Assembly (NCBI GenBank): GCA_965249925.1
Contig: OZ252260.1
Coordinates: 4,030,001-4,094,000 of the forward strand
Length of the DNA: 64,000 nt
From: Hoeflea_A sp965249925
GTDB taxonomy: Bacteria; Pseudomonadota; Alphaproteobacteria; Rhizobiales; Rhizobiaceae
Direction of reading: 5' to 3'
Shown: one piece after another, positions 35,492-44,808 of the stretch
How the letters are laid out: each line of letters begins with the position of its first letter
Numbering within the stretch: position 1 is the first letter of the stretch
Translations under genes and position numbers: made by a program
The notes under the pieces: model-generated
The model's database searches: none
Told to the model about the DNA's origin: nothing
Seen by the model: only the letters and a program-made list of their open reading frames with translations

Positions 35492-36753
35492 CAGTGCAGC
35501 TCCGGGGAGGGGCCGGCGCCCTTCTCGTCGATAACCCGGCCGCTGGCGAAGCGGTCCATCGTGAAACCGGCATTGAGGGCGTGCGGCCGGTCTTCGGCAA
35601 TGGTGTGGGCGAAGCACCAGCCGGAGGCGGGTGTCGCCTTGAAACCGCCATAGCACCAGCCGCAGTTGAGATACATGCCGGGCAGGGGACCTGTGGTGAT
35701 GATCGGGCTGCCGTCCATGGACATGTCCATGAGGCCGCCCCAGTTGCGCAGCAGGCGGACCCGCGCAAGGTTTGGAAATAGCGCGATTGCGCTGCTGATC
35801 ACGTCCTCGTAGACCGGCAGGTTGCCACGCTGCGCCCAGCTGTTGTAGCCGTCGATATCGCCGCCGAACACCAGCCCGCCCTTGTCCGACTGGCTGATGT
35901 AGAGGTGACCGGCGCCGAAGGTGACCACCGTATCGATCAGCGGTTTCAGCGGCTCGGAGACGAACGCCTGCAGCACATGGCTTTCAATTGGCAACCGCTC
36001 GATGCCGGCCCGCCGCATGACCTCCGATGTGCTGCCGGCGACCACGACGCCGACCTTGCCGGCGCGGATGTGGCCGCGTGTGGTTTCGACACCGGCAATC
36101 CGCTCGCCGTCGCGCAGGAAACCGGTCACCTCGCAGTTCTCGATCAGGTCGACACCAAGCCGGTCGGCGGCCCGCGCATACCCCCAGGCGACGGCATCGT
36201 GACGGGCCGTACCGCCGCGCCGCTGTAGCAGCCCGCCTTCGATGGGGAACCGTGCCGTATCGGAAAAATCAAGCTCGGGGACCATCTTGTGCACGGCGTC
36301 GCCGGTCAGCAGTTCGGCGTCGATGCCCTCGAGCCGCATGGCGTTGCCACGGCGGGCATAGGCGTCCATCTGGCCGGGCGTGTGCGCCAGGTTCAGTGTG
36401 CCGCGCTGCGAAAACATGACATTGTAGTTGAGATCCCGCGACAGCCCCTCCCACAATTGCATGCTCTTTTCGTAAAAACGGGCGTTCTGCGGCAGCAGGT
36501 AGTTGGAGCGTACGATCGTCGTGTTGCGGCCAATGTTGCCGCTGCCCAGCCAGCCCTTTTCAACCACCGCCACATTGTGGATTCCGTGTTCTTGGGCGAG
36601 GTAATAGGCAGTCGACAAGCCGTGTCCGCCGCCGCCGACGACGACCACGTCGTAGCGTTCTGCGGGTTCCGCCGCCCGCCAGGCGCGGCGCCAGCCGGTG
36701 TTGCCGCGAAACGCTTCCGAGATAAGCGACAGGAAGGAATAACGATCGGTCAA
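35491..36753 (-). CDS. soxB: Sarcosine oxidase beta subunit
   Basis: A 420-residue flavoprotein. DVVVVGGGGHGLSTAYYLAQEHG is the FAD site, KGWLGSGNIGRNTTIVRSNYL is the family block, and the His in GGTARHDAVAWGYARAA fits the covalent FMN His. GWCYGGFKATPASG closes the FAD domain. It is the first gene of soxBDAG, and the divergent intergenic region upstream must hold its promoter. This is where sarcosine is demethylated. Confidence 0.95.
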   Translation of the reverse strand: MTDRYSFLSLISEAFRGNTGWRRAWRAAEPAERYDVVVVGGGGHGLSTAYYLAQEHGIHNVAVVEKGWLGSGNIGRNTTIVRSNYLLPQNARFYEKSMQLWEGLSRDLNYNVMFSQRGTLNLAHTPGQMDAYARRGNAMRLEGIDAELLTGDAVHKMVPELDFSDTARFPIEGGLLQRRGGTARHDAVAWGYARAADRLGVDLIENCEVTGFLRDGERIAGVETTRGHIRAGKVGVVVAGSTSEVMRRAGIERLPIESHVLQAFVSEPLKPLIDTVVTFGAGHLYISQSDKGGLVFGGDIDGYNSWAQRGNLPVYEDVISSAIALFPNLARVRLLRNWGGLMDMSMDGSPIITTGPLPGMYLNCGWCYGGFKATPASGWCFAHTIAEDRPHALNAGFTMDRFASGRVIDEKGAGPSPELH

Positions 36754-36983
36754 GGCAGGGTCTCGTTGATGTCGGCCGGACTATAGATCGGTTGTATCGG
36801 GAATTCGAATGATTAATGCCGTTTCACAGAGTTTTCTATTCGGCATCAGTTTTATTAATGGCAAACAAATGGATCGACCCGAGTGTTACACGGCTGTCAC
36901 AGCGATCCCGTTAGGTTTGGTGCAGCCTTGCCGCTAACCCCTCCGCGCCCTATCGTGGGACTATTCACCTTGGGAGAGAGTTC

Positions 36984-38303
36984 ATGAAAACATTATTTGC
37001 GGTCGCGGCCTTGAGCGGAACGCTTTGCCTTTCCGCCTTCGCCGCGGATTACAACAACCGCATCGATCTTATTCGACCCGATGCCCCTGAACTTGCCACC
37101 CCTGGCGATCTGCCGGTGGGCGTGCGCACGATAACGGTCACCAATAAGAACCAGATCGACATCCTGAATGTCGACGACGACAAGGACCTGCCGCGCTACG
37201 ACCGGTCGCTGACTCTGGAGGTCTGGTATCCGGCGGCCGACGGCACCGGCAATGGCGGCACCTACAGCGACGTGCAGTTGCGCGACGGGGTGACAAAGGT
37301 CGAACTCAACGGCCTCGCTGTACGCGATGCCGACCCATTGAAAGCGGAGACGCCGTTTCCGCTGGTGATGATCTCCCACGGTTACCCCGGCAATCGCTTT
37401 TTGCTGAGCTACCTTGGTGAAAACCTGGCCACCAAGGGCTATGTGGTCGTATCGATCGACCATACCGAGAGCACCTACGACAATCGCGCGGCTTTCGGCA
37501 GCACACTGGTCAACCGGCCGCTCGACCAGCGTTTCGTACTTGACGAGATCGACCGCTTGTCGAAGGACAACAGCAGTTTCCTCAGCGGCATCGTCGATGC
37601 CGACGATACCGGCCTCATCGGCTACTCCATGGGCGGCTATGGCGCGGTTATCTCTGCTGGCGGCGGTGTCACCGAGAAGAGCACCGAATACAGCTGGGGT
37701 GCGCCCAACGGCACGCTGAAGATGCACCTTGCCGGCTCCGACACCCACGAAGCGTTGATCGATCCGCGCATCAAGGCGGTCGTGGCGTTCGCGCCTTGGG
37801 GCATGAACACCGGCTTCTGGGACGCCGAAGGCCTGAAGGGCGTGCGCAAGCCGATCTTCTTCATCGCCGGCAGCGACGACGACGTATCCGGCTACGAAAA
37901 CGGCACCAAGGCGATCTTTGAGGCCAGCGTCAACACCAGGCGTTATCTGCTGACATTCGAGTACGCCAACCACAATGCCGGTGCGCCGATGCCGCCGCCG
38001 ACCGAAAGCTGGCAGCCATCCGAGAATCTCGACTTCATCCCCTTCGACCACTACGCCGATCCGGTCTGGGACAATGTGCGCATGAACAACATCTCGCAGC
38101 ACTTCATCACCGCCTTTCTCGGCCAGTATCTGAAGGGCGACAATGAGATGGCCGCCTATCTCGACCTGGTCGAACACAGCCGCGACGCGGTGCACGCCCT
38201 CAACGAGGACGGCACGCCGAAGCCCGAGCACAATTACTGGAAAGGCTTCCCGGCGCGCACCGCCAAGGGCCTCAGCCTGATGCGCAAGGCGAACGGCGAG
38301 TAG
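36984..38303 (+). CDS. Secreted alpha/beta hydrolase (dienelactone/PAF-AH-like)
   Basis: A 439-residue exported hydrolase. Residues 1-21 are a signal peptide (AVAALSGTLCLSAFA). The nucleophile elbow is GYSMGGYG, the acid and His regions appear as AGSDDDVSGYENG and EYANHNAG, and the oxyanion region as ISHGYPGNRF. The size and the opening beta-sheet (LTLEVWYPAADG) match platelet-activating-factor acetylhydrolase-like or chlorophyllase-like enzymes. GGGAGAGAG lies upstream. Divergent from soxB; substrate unknown. Confidence 0.88.
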   Translation: MKTLFAVAALSGTLCLSAFAADYNNRIDLIRPDAPELATPGDLPVGVRTITVTNKNQIDILNVDDDKDLPRYDRSLTLEVWYPAADGTGNGGTYSDVQLRDGVTKVELNGLAVRDADPLKAETPFPLVMISHGYPGNRFLLSYLGENLATKGYVVVSIDHTESTYDNRAAFGSTLVNRPLDQRFVLDEIDRLSKDNSSFLSGIVDADDTGLIGYSMGGYGAVISAGGGVTEKSTEYSWGAPNGTLKMHLAGSDTHEALIDPRIKAVVAFAPWGMNTGFWDAEGLKGVRKPIFFIAGSDDDVSGYENGTKAIFEASVNTRRYLLTFEYANHNAGAPMPPPTESWQPSENLDFIPFDHYADPVWDNVRMNNISQHFITAFLGQYLKGDNEMAAYLDLVEHSRDAVHALNEDGTPKPEHNYWKGFPARTAKGLSLMRKANGE

Positions 38304-38313
38304 CGCTGCAGGG

Positions 38314-38339
38314 CGCTGGCGACGAAATCGTCGCCAGCG
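38314..38339. terminator. Bidirectional hairpin between hydrolase and GNAT
   Basis: A perfect 11-bp stem (CGCTGGCGACG / CGTCGCCAGCG) with an AAAT loop between two convergent stops. No long U-run, but its position and strength fit a shared terminator. Confidence 0.5.
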
Positions 38340-38345
38340 GATGCT

Positions 38346-38918
38346 CTAAGTCACCATCAGCAGCCAGTTGTGGCCGGCATAGGGGCCGTCCGGAGGCGCC
38401 GGACGGCTGTCACGGATCTCAAACCCCTGGCGCTCGTACAGACGCCGGGCGCCGGTGTTGGCGTCCGACACGATGATGCTCATCGGCCGGCGGCCGGCCG
38501 CTTTTCGAGCGTCCTGCAGCAGACGCGTGCCAAGACCGCGGCCGCGGAACTGCGCATACGTCGCCAGCACATTGACATAGTGGCTGCCGACGGCCTTGTC
38601 TTCCAATTCCTGCAGAGGCACGAAGGCTGGCGGCAGACTGGCGTAGTCCTCCGGGCTTGCCTCGCTGTCGATCGGGTAGGCGATCAGCGCCGCAGCGATC
38701 TGACCGTGCGCCTCGACGACGGTCGCGTTGCGCCACGAAAAACTGCCGGCGTCGCGCGCCGCGCGCTCGGTGCCGACCGCCCATGCATCGCCGTCCGGGC
38801 CGGCAAGGTCCTGCCAGTAGATGAGTGGCATTCCTTCGCCGGCGATGTTGATGAGCTGCGCCAGGTGCGCCGCATCGTCCGGGCCGGCCGGTCGCAGTGT
38901 CAGAGTCTTGTCGAGCAT
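38346..38918 (-). CDS. GNAT family N-acetyltransferase
   Basis: A 190-residue GNAT. RGRGLGTRLLQDARKAA is the acetyl-CoA loop, and VSDANTGARRLYERQGFEIRDSRP is the second half. AAGGAGAA upstream supports this ATG over one 17 codons earlier. It overlaps or touches the homocysteine methyltransferase gene start on the same strand, so an operon is likely. The substrate is unknown. Confidence 0.88.
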   Translation of the reverse strand: MLDKTLTLRPAGPDDAAHLAQLINIAGEGMPLIYWQDLAGPDGDAWAVGTERAARDAGSFSWRNATVVEAHGQIAAALIAYPIDSEASPEDYASLPPAFVPLQELEDKAVGSHYVNVLATYAQFRGRGLGTRLLQDARKAAGRRPMSIIVSDANTGARRLYERQGFEIRDSRPAPPDGPYAGHNWLLMVT

Positions 38919-38941
38919 GTCTGTTCTCCTTGTTCGGCGGC

Positions 38942-39901
38942 TCACGCAGCCTGCCGATGATGGCAACATGTTCCGATCGCCTTGACGTGCCGATGGTCCG
39001 TGCCGCAGCAGCCGCCAAGCACCGTAAGCTCCGGCAAATGCGCCAGCAGCGCCGCGTACTGCTCGCCGAGTTCCTGCGGATTGCCGTCATCGAGTGTCTC
39101 GGCGGCATCGAGCTCGGCGTGGCTCAGCCGTGAAGCGTTGGCGCGCAGACCGCGGATGCGCCGGGTCCAGGCAGCGCCGCCGACGAGCGTGTGCTCGAAA
39201 TGTGTCGGATGGGCGCAGTTGATCATGAAGTAGGCCGCGGACGCACCGGTTTCCGCGTCGACCTGTTCGATCGCCGCGCCGAGACCCTGGCCGGAAGGCA
39301 GCCGCCCGTCGGTTTCCACCGTGAAGGAAAGAACCGCGGGCACGCCGGCTGCCGAGGCTGCGCGGGCAATGCCGATGGCCTCTTCGGCATGCGTCATGGT
39401 GAACGCCGACACCATATCGACCCCGGCCGCCGCAAAGGTGGCGATCTGCTCCGCATGATAGGCTTGTGCCGCGGCAGCGCTCATGATGGTTTCCGGCTGA
39501 TAGCCGTCGCCGCGTGGGCCGATGTTGCCGCTGACGACAAACGGCGTCACCGCCGTATCGTGCGCGGTGCGTAACTCGAACATCAGGTCGATCGCCTCGC
39601 GGTTGACCGCTTCAAGCGCGGTGCGGCTGTAGCCGAGCCGGTCGCCCCAGTCGCGGCTGGCCCGCCAAGTCGGGCTGTCGAGCACGAATCCGAGTCCCTG
39701 AGCCGTGGCGATCCGCGCATAACGCCTGTAGTAGGCTTTCAGCGCGGCCCGGCCTTGCGTCGTGCGCAGCAGGTCGAAGGCGGCGAAGTGGGGCAGGTCG
39801 ATGCCGTCGTGGAAAATCAGCGTCGTTTCCAGCCCGCCATCGGTGAGCAGCCTGTGGCCGTTGAGTTGCGGCAATTTGTGTCTATATTTCGCAAGAGTCA
39901 T
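38942..39901 (-). CDS. mmuM: Homocysteine S-methyltransferase
   Basis: A 319-residue HcyS methyltransferase that moves a methyl from S-methylmethionine or betaine to homocysteine. LLTDGGLETTLIFHDG is the family opening, the zinc ligands are Cys in MINCAHPTHFE and the GGCCGTD pair near the C-terminus. The ATG (MTLAKYRH) is chosen over a longer frame. Upstream it is divergent from a TetR gene. mmuM is the closest name; betaine use is not excluded. Confidence 0.88.
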   Translation of the reverse strand: MTLAKYRHKLPQLNGHRLLTDGGLETTLIFHDGIDLPHFAAFDLLRTTQGRAALKAYYRRYARIATAQGLGFVLDSPTWRASRDWGDRLGYSRTALEAVNREAIDLMFELRTAHDTAVTPFVVSGNIGPRGDGYQPETIMSAAAAQAYHAEQIATFAAAGVDMVSAFTMTHAEEAIGIARAASAAGVPAVLSFTVETDGRLPSGQGLGAAIEQVDAETGASAAYFMINCAHPTHFEHTLVGGAAWTRRIRGLRANASRLSHAELDAAETLDDGNPQELGEQYAALLAHLPELTVLGGCCGTDHRHVKAIGTCCHHRQAA

Positions 39902-40051
39902 GGTTTCGTCCTTTCGATGCGGCGCAACCATGACGGCGAACCGCCCGAGGCGATAGCGGGTTTGCGGTCTGGTCGACACGAACAAAATATCGCTTTATTT
40001 TCAGGGGATTGGCGGCCACCAACCGCCGCATCGGGTTTTCGGGCCGCAAAA

Positions 40052-40070
40052 ACTGTACCTGTGGTCCAGT
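40052..40070. promoter_or_regulatory. Candidate TetR operator
   Basis: ACTGTACC-TGT-GGTCCAGT, a 19-base imperfect palindrome (one mismatch), lies 18 bases before the TetR ATG in the divergent region. Such dyads are usual TetR-family autoregulatory sites. Confidence 0.45.
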
Positions 40071-40088
40071 AAAGGATGGGCTTTGAAG

Positions 40089-40715
40089 ATGGCGACTGGC
40101 GCAAAAGGACAGGCGACACGCGAAAGGCTGATGGATATTGCCGAGAACGCGGTGCTGGCAAAGGGTTTCGGAGCGACGTCGATCGATGAGATCATCGCCG
40201 AGGCCGATATCACCAAGAGCGGCTTCTTCTACCACTTCAGGGACAAGAACGAATTGGCGCGTGCCCTGCTGCAGCGCTATCTCGATAACGAGGAAAAGCT
40301 GCTCGACGATCTCTTCGAACGGGCACGCGAGCTGCACGACGATCCGCTGCATGCGTTTTTGATCGGCCTTAAACTGTTTTCCGAAATGATGGCCGACCTG
40401 CCGAGCGGTCATCCCGGCTGCCTGGTGGCGACCTATTGCTACAATGAGCGCCTGTTCGACCAGAATATCCGCGATCTCAACCGGCAGGCGGTGCTGCGCT
40501 GGCGCCAACGCTTCCTGGGGACGCTGCAGGAGATCGCCGCGGTCTACCCGCCGAAGGACGATGTCGACCTCAACGCACTGGCCGACATGGTGTCGAACAC
40601 GGTGGAAGGCGGTATTGTCATGTCCAAGGCCCTGGGCGAGCCGCTCGCATTGTCGCAGCAGGTCATGCTGTTCCGCTCCTACATCAAGCTGTTATTCCAG
40701 CCTTCGATCAACTGA
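40089..40715 (+). CDS. TetR-family transcriptional regulator
   Basis: A 208-residue TetR. N-terminal HTH: RERLMDIAENAVLAKGFGATSIDEIIAEADITKSGFFYHFRDKNELARALL. The C-terminal ligand domain has a Cys pair region (GCLVATYCYNE). The ATG is chosen over a TTG six bases earlier. A palindrome just upstream suggests self-control and maybe control of the divergent methyltransferase. Confidence 0.92.
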   Translation: MATGAKGQATRERLMDIAENAVLAKGFGATSIDEIIAEADITKSGFFYHFRDKNELARALLQRYLDNEEKLLDDLFERARELHDDPLHAFLIGLKLFSEMMADLPSGHPGCLVATYCYNERLFDQNIRDLNRQAVLRWRQRFLGTLQEIAAVYPPKDDVDLNALADMVSNTVEGGIVMSKALGEPLALSQQVMLFRSYIKLLFQPSIN

Positions 40716-40870
40716 TTAGCAAATAGACCGGCTCCCGCGTTCCGAGAGGATTGTCGCCATCGACCCGCAGGACAAAACGAACCGCAACCTGGTGTCGGTG
40801 TGGTAGGTGAATCTCAATCATTTCGTGGTCATAGGAAACCGTCGATGGCGGAACGACAAAGTACCGCCTG
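40709..40870 (-). other. Open minus-strand stretch with protein-like composition
   Basis: Between the TetR stop and the next gene the minus strand is open for about 54 codons, ending IHLPHRHQVAVRFVLRVDGD...EPVYLLIS. An ATG inside gives 37 residues. It may be a small gene or a relic; no ribosome site or homologue is evident. Confidence 0.2.
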
Positions 40871-40948
40871 GCGTGGTTCCGTCTCGGAGCAGGGATTGCA
40901 TGGCGCCGGGGTCAGTGGATGAGTTGCGGAAAAACAAGAGGTTCTGAC

Positions 40949-41479
40949 ATGCCTAGACTGCTCTATGCGCTTCTGACGACAAGCCTGCTTGTTGCCGCTC
41001 CGCCGGCTGTCGCCCAGGAGGATACCGAGCCGGCTATTGCAAACTGTTTCGAAGCGGTCGGCACCTACCTCATGCGGCGAGTCAACGAGGGCGTTTCCGG
41101 CCCGGAGGCCGTGGGTCGCAGCCTGCTGTCTTTGACCAATGGCGGCCATGCCCTGTTTACCGATTCGGCCCAGGGTGGCGTCACTGGCTTCCAGCCCTTC
41201 ACCAACGGCCAGGGCGCCTGGCGCTGCCTGAATGCCGACAACGGCCGGTTCCACTTCGAGGCGCTGGTTTTCGACTTCACGATCCCGATCGAGGAGCGAC
41301 CCGACCCGCAAATCGCCCGTGTCGATATCCTCGCGACCTTCAATCCCGACGACGGGACTCTGGACGGCAGCGTCTCCATAGCGTTCGCGCCGCTTGACGG
41401 CGATCCGCTGGACAAGACTTCGCTTAAAATCGACCTCGGCTACGACTTCACTGGCCAACGCATCGAGCTCGCCGACTGA
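40949..41479 (+). CDS. Secreted hypothetical protein
   Basis: A 176-residue exported protein. The signal peptide is MPRLLYALLTTSLLVAAPPAVAQ, with cleavage after Q or A. The mature part has one Cys pair (NCFEAVG, WRCLN) and no known domain. AGAGG precedes the ATG. The open frame starts 30 bases earlier but without signal character. It is the last gene before the tRNA-Arg and the island. Confidence 0.75.
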   Translation: MPRLLYALLTTSLLVAAPPAVAQEDTEPAIANCFEAVGTYLMRRVNEGVSGPEAVGRSLLSLTNGGHALFTDSAQGGVTGFQPFTNGQGAWRCLNADNGRFHFEALVFDFTIPIEERPDPQIARVDILATFNPDDGTLDGSVSIAFAPLDGDPLDKTSLKIDLGYDFTGQRIELAD

Positions 41480-41707
41480 CGGATCGGATTTGGTTGCACG
41501 CATCGTCTTTGTGTCGTGAAATCAGCCCGGATCAGCCAGCGGATAAAAATCATGAGCCTGACAGGCTCCAACGGTTGCCGAATGGAGGCAGGTGCGTGGT
41601 AGCACGCGCGCTGTCCGGACAACCCCGGCAATTATCGGCACCGTGCCACTTTCACATTGCAGAGGCGCGCCACATCTTGTATCCAGCGTGGTGCGCCAGC
41701 GCCCAGG

Positions 41708-41784
<77 letters not shown>

Positions 41785-41835
41785 ATTTTATCATTTGAAT
41801 CAATGTGTTAGTGATTCGCGCCCATCTATCTTTAT

Positions 41836-41858
41836 TGCTTACGCGGTGCTTACGCGGG
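41836..41858. repeat. Left integrase arm-type sites
   Basis: Two GCTTACGC units in tandem (TGCTTACGCGGTGCTTACGCGGG). The reverse complement occurs at 59558-59580 with one difference. Confidence 0.6.
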
Positions 41859-42067
41859 AATTCTGCGTAATCAGATGAAGCTTTCATGCGTCTTTCTAAA
41901 TGCCAATATCTTTTGCGTAGATTGGGCCTGAGCGGGGACGAACTGAGCGTCTTGAGCGGCTCGGCCGGGACAAATTGTGAAGCCCGCAGGACCTTGGTTT
42001 TTCTCAGACACATCATGAACTTACACGTTATCCTACACTGAAGTCTGATATTGCTCGGAGGCGCGAT

Positions 42068-42614
42068 TTGGGTTTGACTCCAGATGATGTTCTGAATTTC
42101 TGGGCGGAAGCTGGCCCTGGTCCATGGTGGAAAAAGGACCCTGCCTTCGATGCTGAGGATCTCGGAGCGATTTGGCGAACTGCATAAGCAGGCCACCGCC
42201 GGGAAGCTCGATCATTGGTAAACGGAGCATCCCGACGCCGCACTTGCGCTTATCATCGTGCTCCATCAGTTCTCGCGGCATATCCACCGTGGTTCGGCAG
42301 AGGCGTATGCCTGCGACGCCAAGGCGGTAGTGATTGTCCATCGCGTGATTGCGCGTGGCGACGATCGACGCATGCGGAGCGATATTGCCGAGTTCATCAT
42401 CATGCCGTTGATGCACTCTGAGAATCTCGGCGATCAGAACCTATCCGTCGCAGAAACCGAGAGAACGCAGGGTGTTGAGGATCTGAAATCCGCCATAGGG
42501 CACCGCGACATTATTTTGCGGTTCGGACGCTTTCCGCATCGCAATGCGATTTTGGGTCGTGAAAGCACACCGGAGGAGCTCGAATTCCTGAAGGACGGAG
42601 GTTTTTCCGGTTAG
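42068..42614 (+). pseudogene. Frameshifted DUF924 gene
   Basis: The N-terminal frame starts TTG and reads LTPDDVLNFWAEAGPGPWWKKDPAFDAE, then a frameshift moves to a second frame (FGELHKQATAGKLDHW) with an in-frame TAA after W, and then continues ALALIIVLHQFSRHIHRGSAEAYACDAKA... to FGRFPHRNAILGRESTPEELEFLK. Together they cover a full DUF924 (YbaU-like, function unknown) protein, so the gene is broken at two points. It borders the tRNA, inside the island. Confidence 0.75.
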
Positions 42615-43536
42615 AACTGCCTGATCGAGCACTCTTCAAGGCGCGGCGGTGTTTCTTGCACACGTCGATAAACGCACGGAGTTTCGGCAGCACCTGATGC
42701 CGATGCGGATAGTATAGAAAGAAGCCTTCCGACGTCTGAACATAGGCTTCGAGCACAGGCACAAGTCGACCGGCCTGCACGTCCTCTTCGAAGGTGGATG
42801 CCAGGTCATAGGCGAGACCAAGACCTTGCCGGGCCACGGCAGGCTTTGTTGCGAAGTCGTTGACAATTACCGGCCCTCGCACGGCAAACGGCGTCAGTCG
42901 TCCATTATGAAGCAGTTCCCACCGATAGATGCTGGGTGAGGATGTGTAACGATAGCCGATGCAGGAGTGACGCGCGAGATCTTCGGGTTTTTCCGGCGTG
43001 CCATGTTCCGCCAGATAGTCGGGCGATGCCACGATCTGCCACGGGAGCGGGCCAGTCAGATTGAGGCCGACCATGTCTGCCTCGATCTGATCGCCCAACC
43101 TGATGCCTGCGTCGAACCCATCCTGGACGATGTCCGCTAGCCCGTCCTGCGCGACGATTTCAAGCGTCACATTGGGAGCCTCTCGGGCGAATTCGGCGAG
43201 GATCGGTTCGATCACTAGAGGCACGCTAATCCGAGGGACGGTGATCTTCAACGTGCCTGATGGACCCGAACCAAGATCGGCGGCGTCCGAAAGGCTTGTA
43301 TCGAGCTCCGAAAGCAAGGGACGCGCACGCTCGTAGAGCTGGTTGCCTGCTTCGGTCAGGCCCACGCTCCGGGTGGTGCGAGTAAAGAGCGTTACCCCCA
43401 GGCGGTCTTCGAGCCTGCGTACTGCCAGACTGATCGCCGAACGCGACAGGCCCAATTGCGCCCCCGCAGCGGCAAAGCTGCCACGATCTGCGACCGCCAT
43501 GAAGACAGTCAATCCATCAAGCCTGTCGAGTTCCAT
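42511..43536 (-). CDS. LysR-family regulator with extended C-terminus
   Basis: A 341-residue LTTR. HTH: FMAVADRGSFAAAGAQLGLSRSAISLAVRRLEDRLGVTLFTRTTRSVGLTEAG. The last ~45 residues overlap the DUF924 pseudogene on the other strand and are not like the family, so the original stop was probably lost. ATGs at 43539 and 43536 are close. It is divergent from the MFS pseudogene, its likely target. Confidence 0.82.
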   Translation of the reverse strand: MELDRLDGLTVFMAVADRGSFAAAGAQLGLSRSAISLAVRRLEDRLGVTLFTRTTRSVGLTEAGNQLYERARPLLSELDTSLSDAADLGSGPSGTLKITVPRISVPLVIEPILAEFAREAPNVTLEIVAQDGLADIVQDGFDAGIRLGDQIEADMVGLNLTGPLPWQIVASPDYLAEHGTPEKPEDLARHSCIGYRYTSSPSIYRWELLHNGRLTPFAVRGPVIVNDFATKPAVARQGLGLAYDLASTFEEDVQAGRLVPVLEAYVQTSEGFFLYYPHRHQVLPKLRAFIDVCKKHRRALKSARSGSSNRKNLRPSGIRAPPVCFHDPKSHCDAESVRTAK

Positions 43537-43641
43537 CATTTCTCCATTGTAGAGCAATACTCGACAAGCTGTCGAGTATGTCGCGTCTACTCAAACTCCG
43601 GACCACACCCAAATGTGTTCCCAAGGAGTTTGAAAACCTCA

Positions 43642-44807
43642 ATGCACGACATCCAACGAGATATTTGGCTTCCGGGGCTTGCGACGATCGTGAACGTCGT
43701 GCCGTTCGCCATGCTGACGCCGCTTGTCGTCGTCCGCTTGAGCGAAAGCGGTGCAATTGCGACGATGGTCGCGGCCTATGGAATGGCGCCATTCATCGCG
43801 ATCCTCGCGATTTCGCCGATCACCCCCCGACTCCTGTCGAAACTTGGGCTACGCGGAGCGCATCTCTTTGGGCTCCGTTTGCTGGGATCGGACTGTTGGC
43901 CACTGCAGGCCTTCTGGCGGTCGGTTCTGAAACATTAATCGTCTACCTCGTCCTGGCTTTTCTTCTCGGCGGCGCATCGGCGCTCACGTGGACATCGACC
44001 GAAGCGCTGATTGCGTCGCGCACACCGGATGATCGGCTAGGGTATGTAACGGCGCTCTATCAAACCGGACTTGGCCTCGCTTTCGCCGCCGGTCCTTTTT
44101 TGCCGGTCGTGCTGTCGGCAGACCCGTGGCCCGTCATTGTCATGACAGTCATATTGGTGGCGGCGGCCCTCGCCATCAGGCTGCACGTGCCAAACGAGGA
44201 ACATCGGGCCTCTGTGAAGCCTGACGCGGTCAAATTCGATTTGACGGCGTTCGGCCTGTACGGTGCAATACTTGCAGCGGCATTTGTCGGCGGTGTGTTC
44301 GAGGTCGGCCTCAACAGCGTCTTTCCATACATTGCGATTCAGACAGGACTTCCATCCGCAGCGGCCATCGCATTGGTTGGCACTATTGCGATCGGAGCCC
44401 TTGCAGCACAGCTGCCATTGGGCTGGATGGCGGATCGCGGCCATTTCAAGTGGGCGACCATCCTCTGCCTACTGTCAATCATTCTCGGTGTGGGGGCCTT
44501 GGGCGCCGCCACCTATGCCCCGATACTGATGTGGGGCGCTGCCGTCCTCATCGGTGCGGGAGGGGGTGCGCTTTACACGCTCGCCATGATCCAGGTTGCA
44601 GGGTCACGTGAGCGCCTGCCCGTCGCGACACTCACCTCAATCGCTGTGGCTGCCTACACACTCGGCGCTGCATTGGGTCCGTTCGCCACTGGCCTGATCA
44701 TCGACACTGCGGGAACGCTTGCACTCTGCGCTGCGCTCATCCTGCTGCCCGTTCTCGTGCTCGCCATGAGCCTCTTATCCACCCACCAAACTGAAAAGGA
44801 TCTTTGA
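43642..44807 (+). pseudogene. Frameshifted MFS transporter
   Basis: The first ~78 residues (MHDIQRDIWLPGLATIVNVVPFAMLTPLVVVRLSESG...GLRGAHLFG) are in one frame, while the rest, from about FAGIGLLATAGLLAVGSE to the C-terminus ALILLPVLVLAMSLL, is in another, so a single indel lies near 43870. The combined protein has 10-12 membrane helices like MFS sugar or drug transporters. It is followed by the SDR with two bases between, so they were an operon under a divergent LysR. Substrate unknown. Confidence 0.78.
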
Positions 44808-44808
44808 C

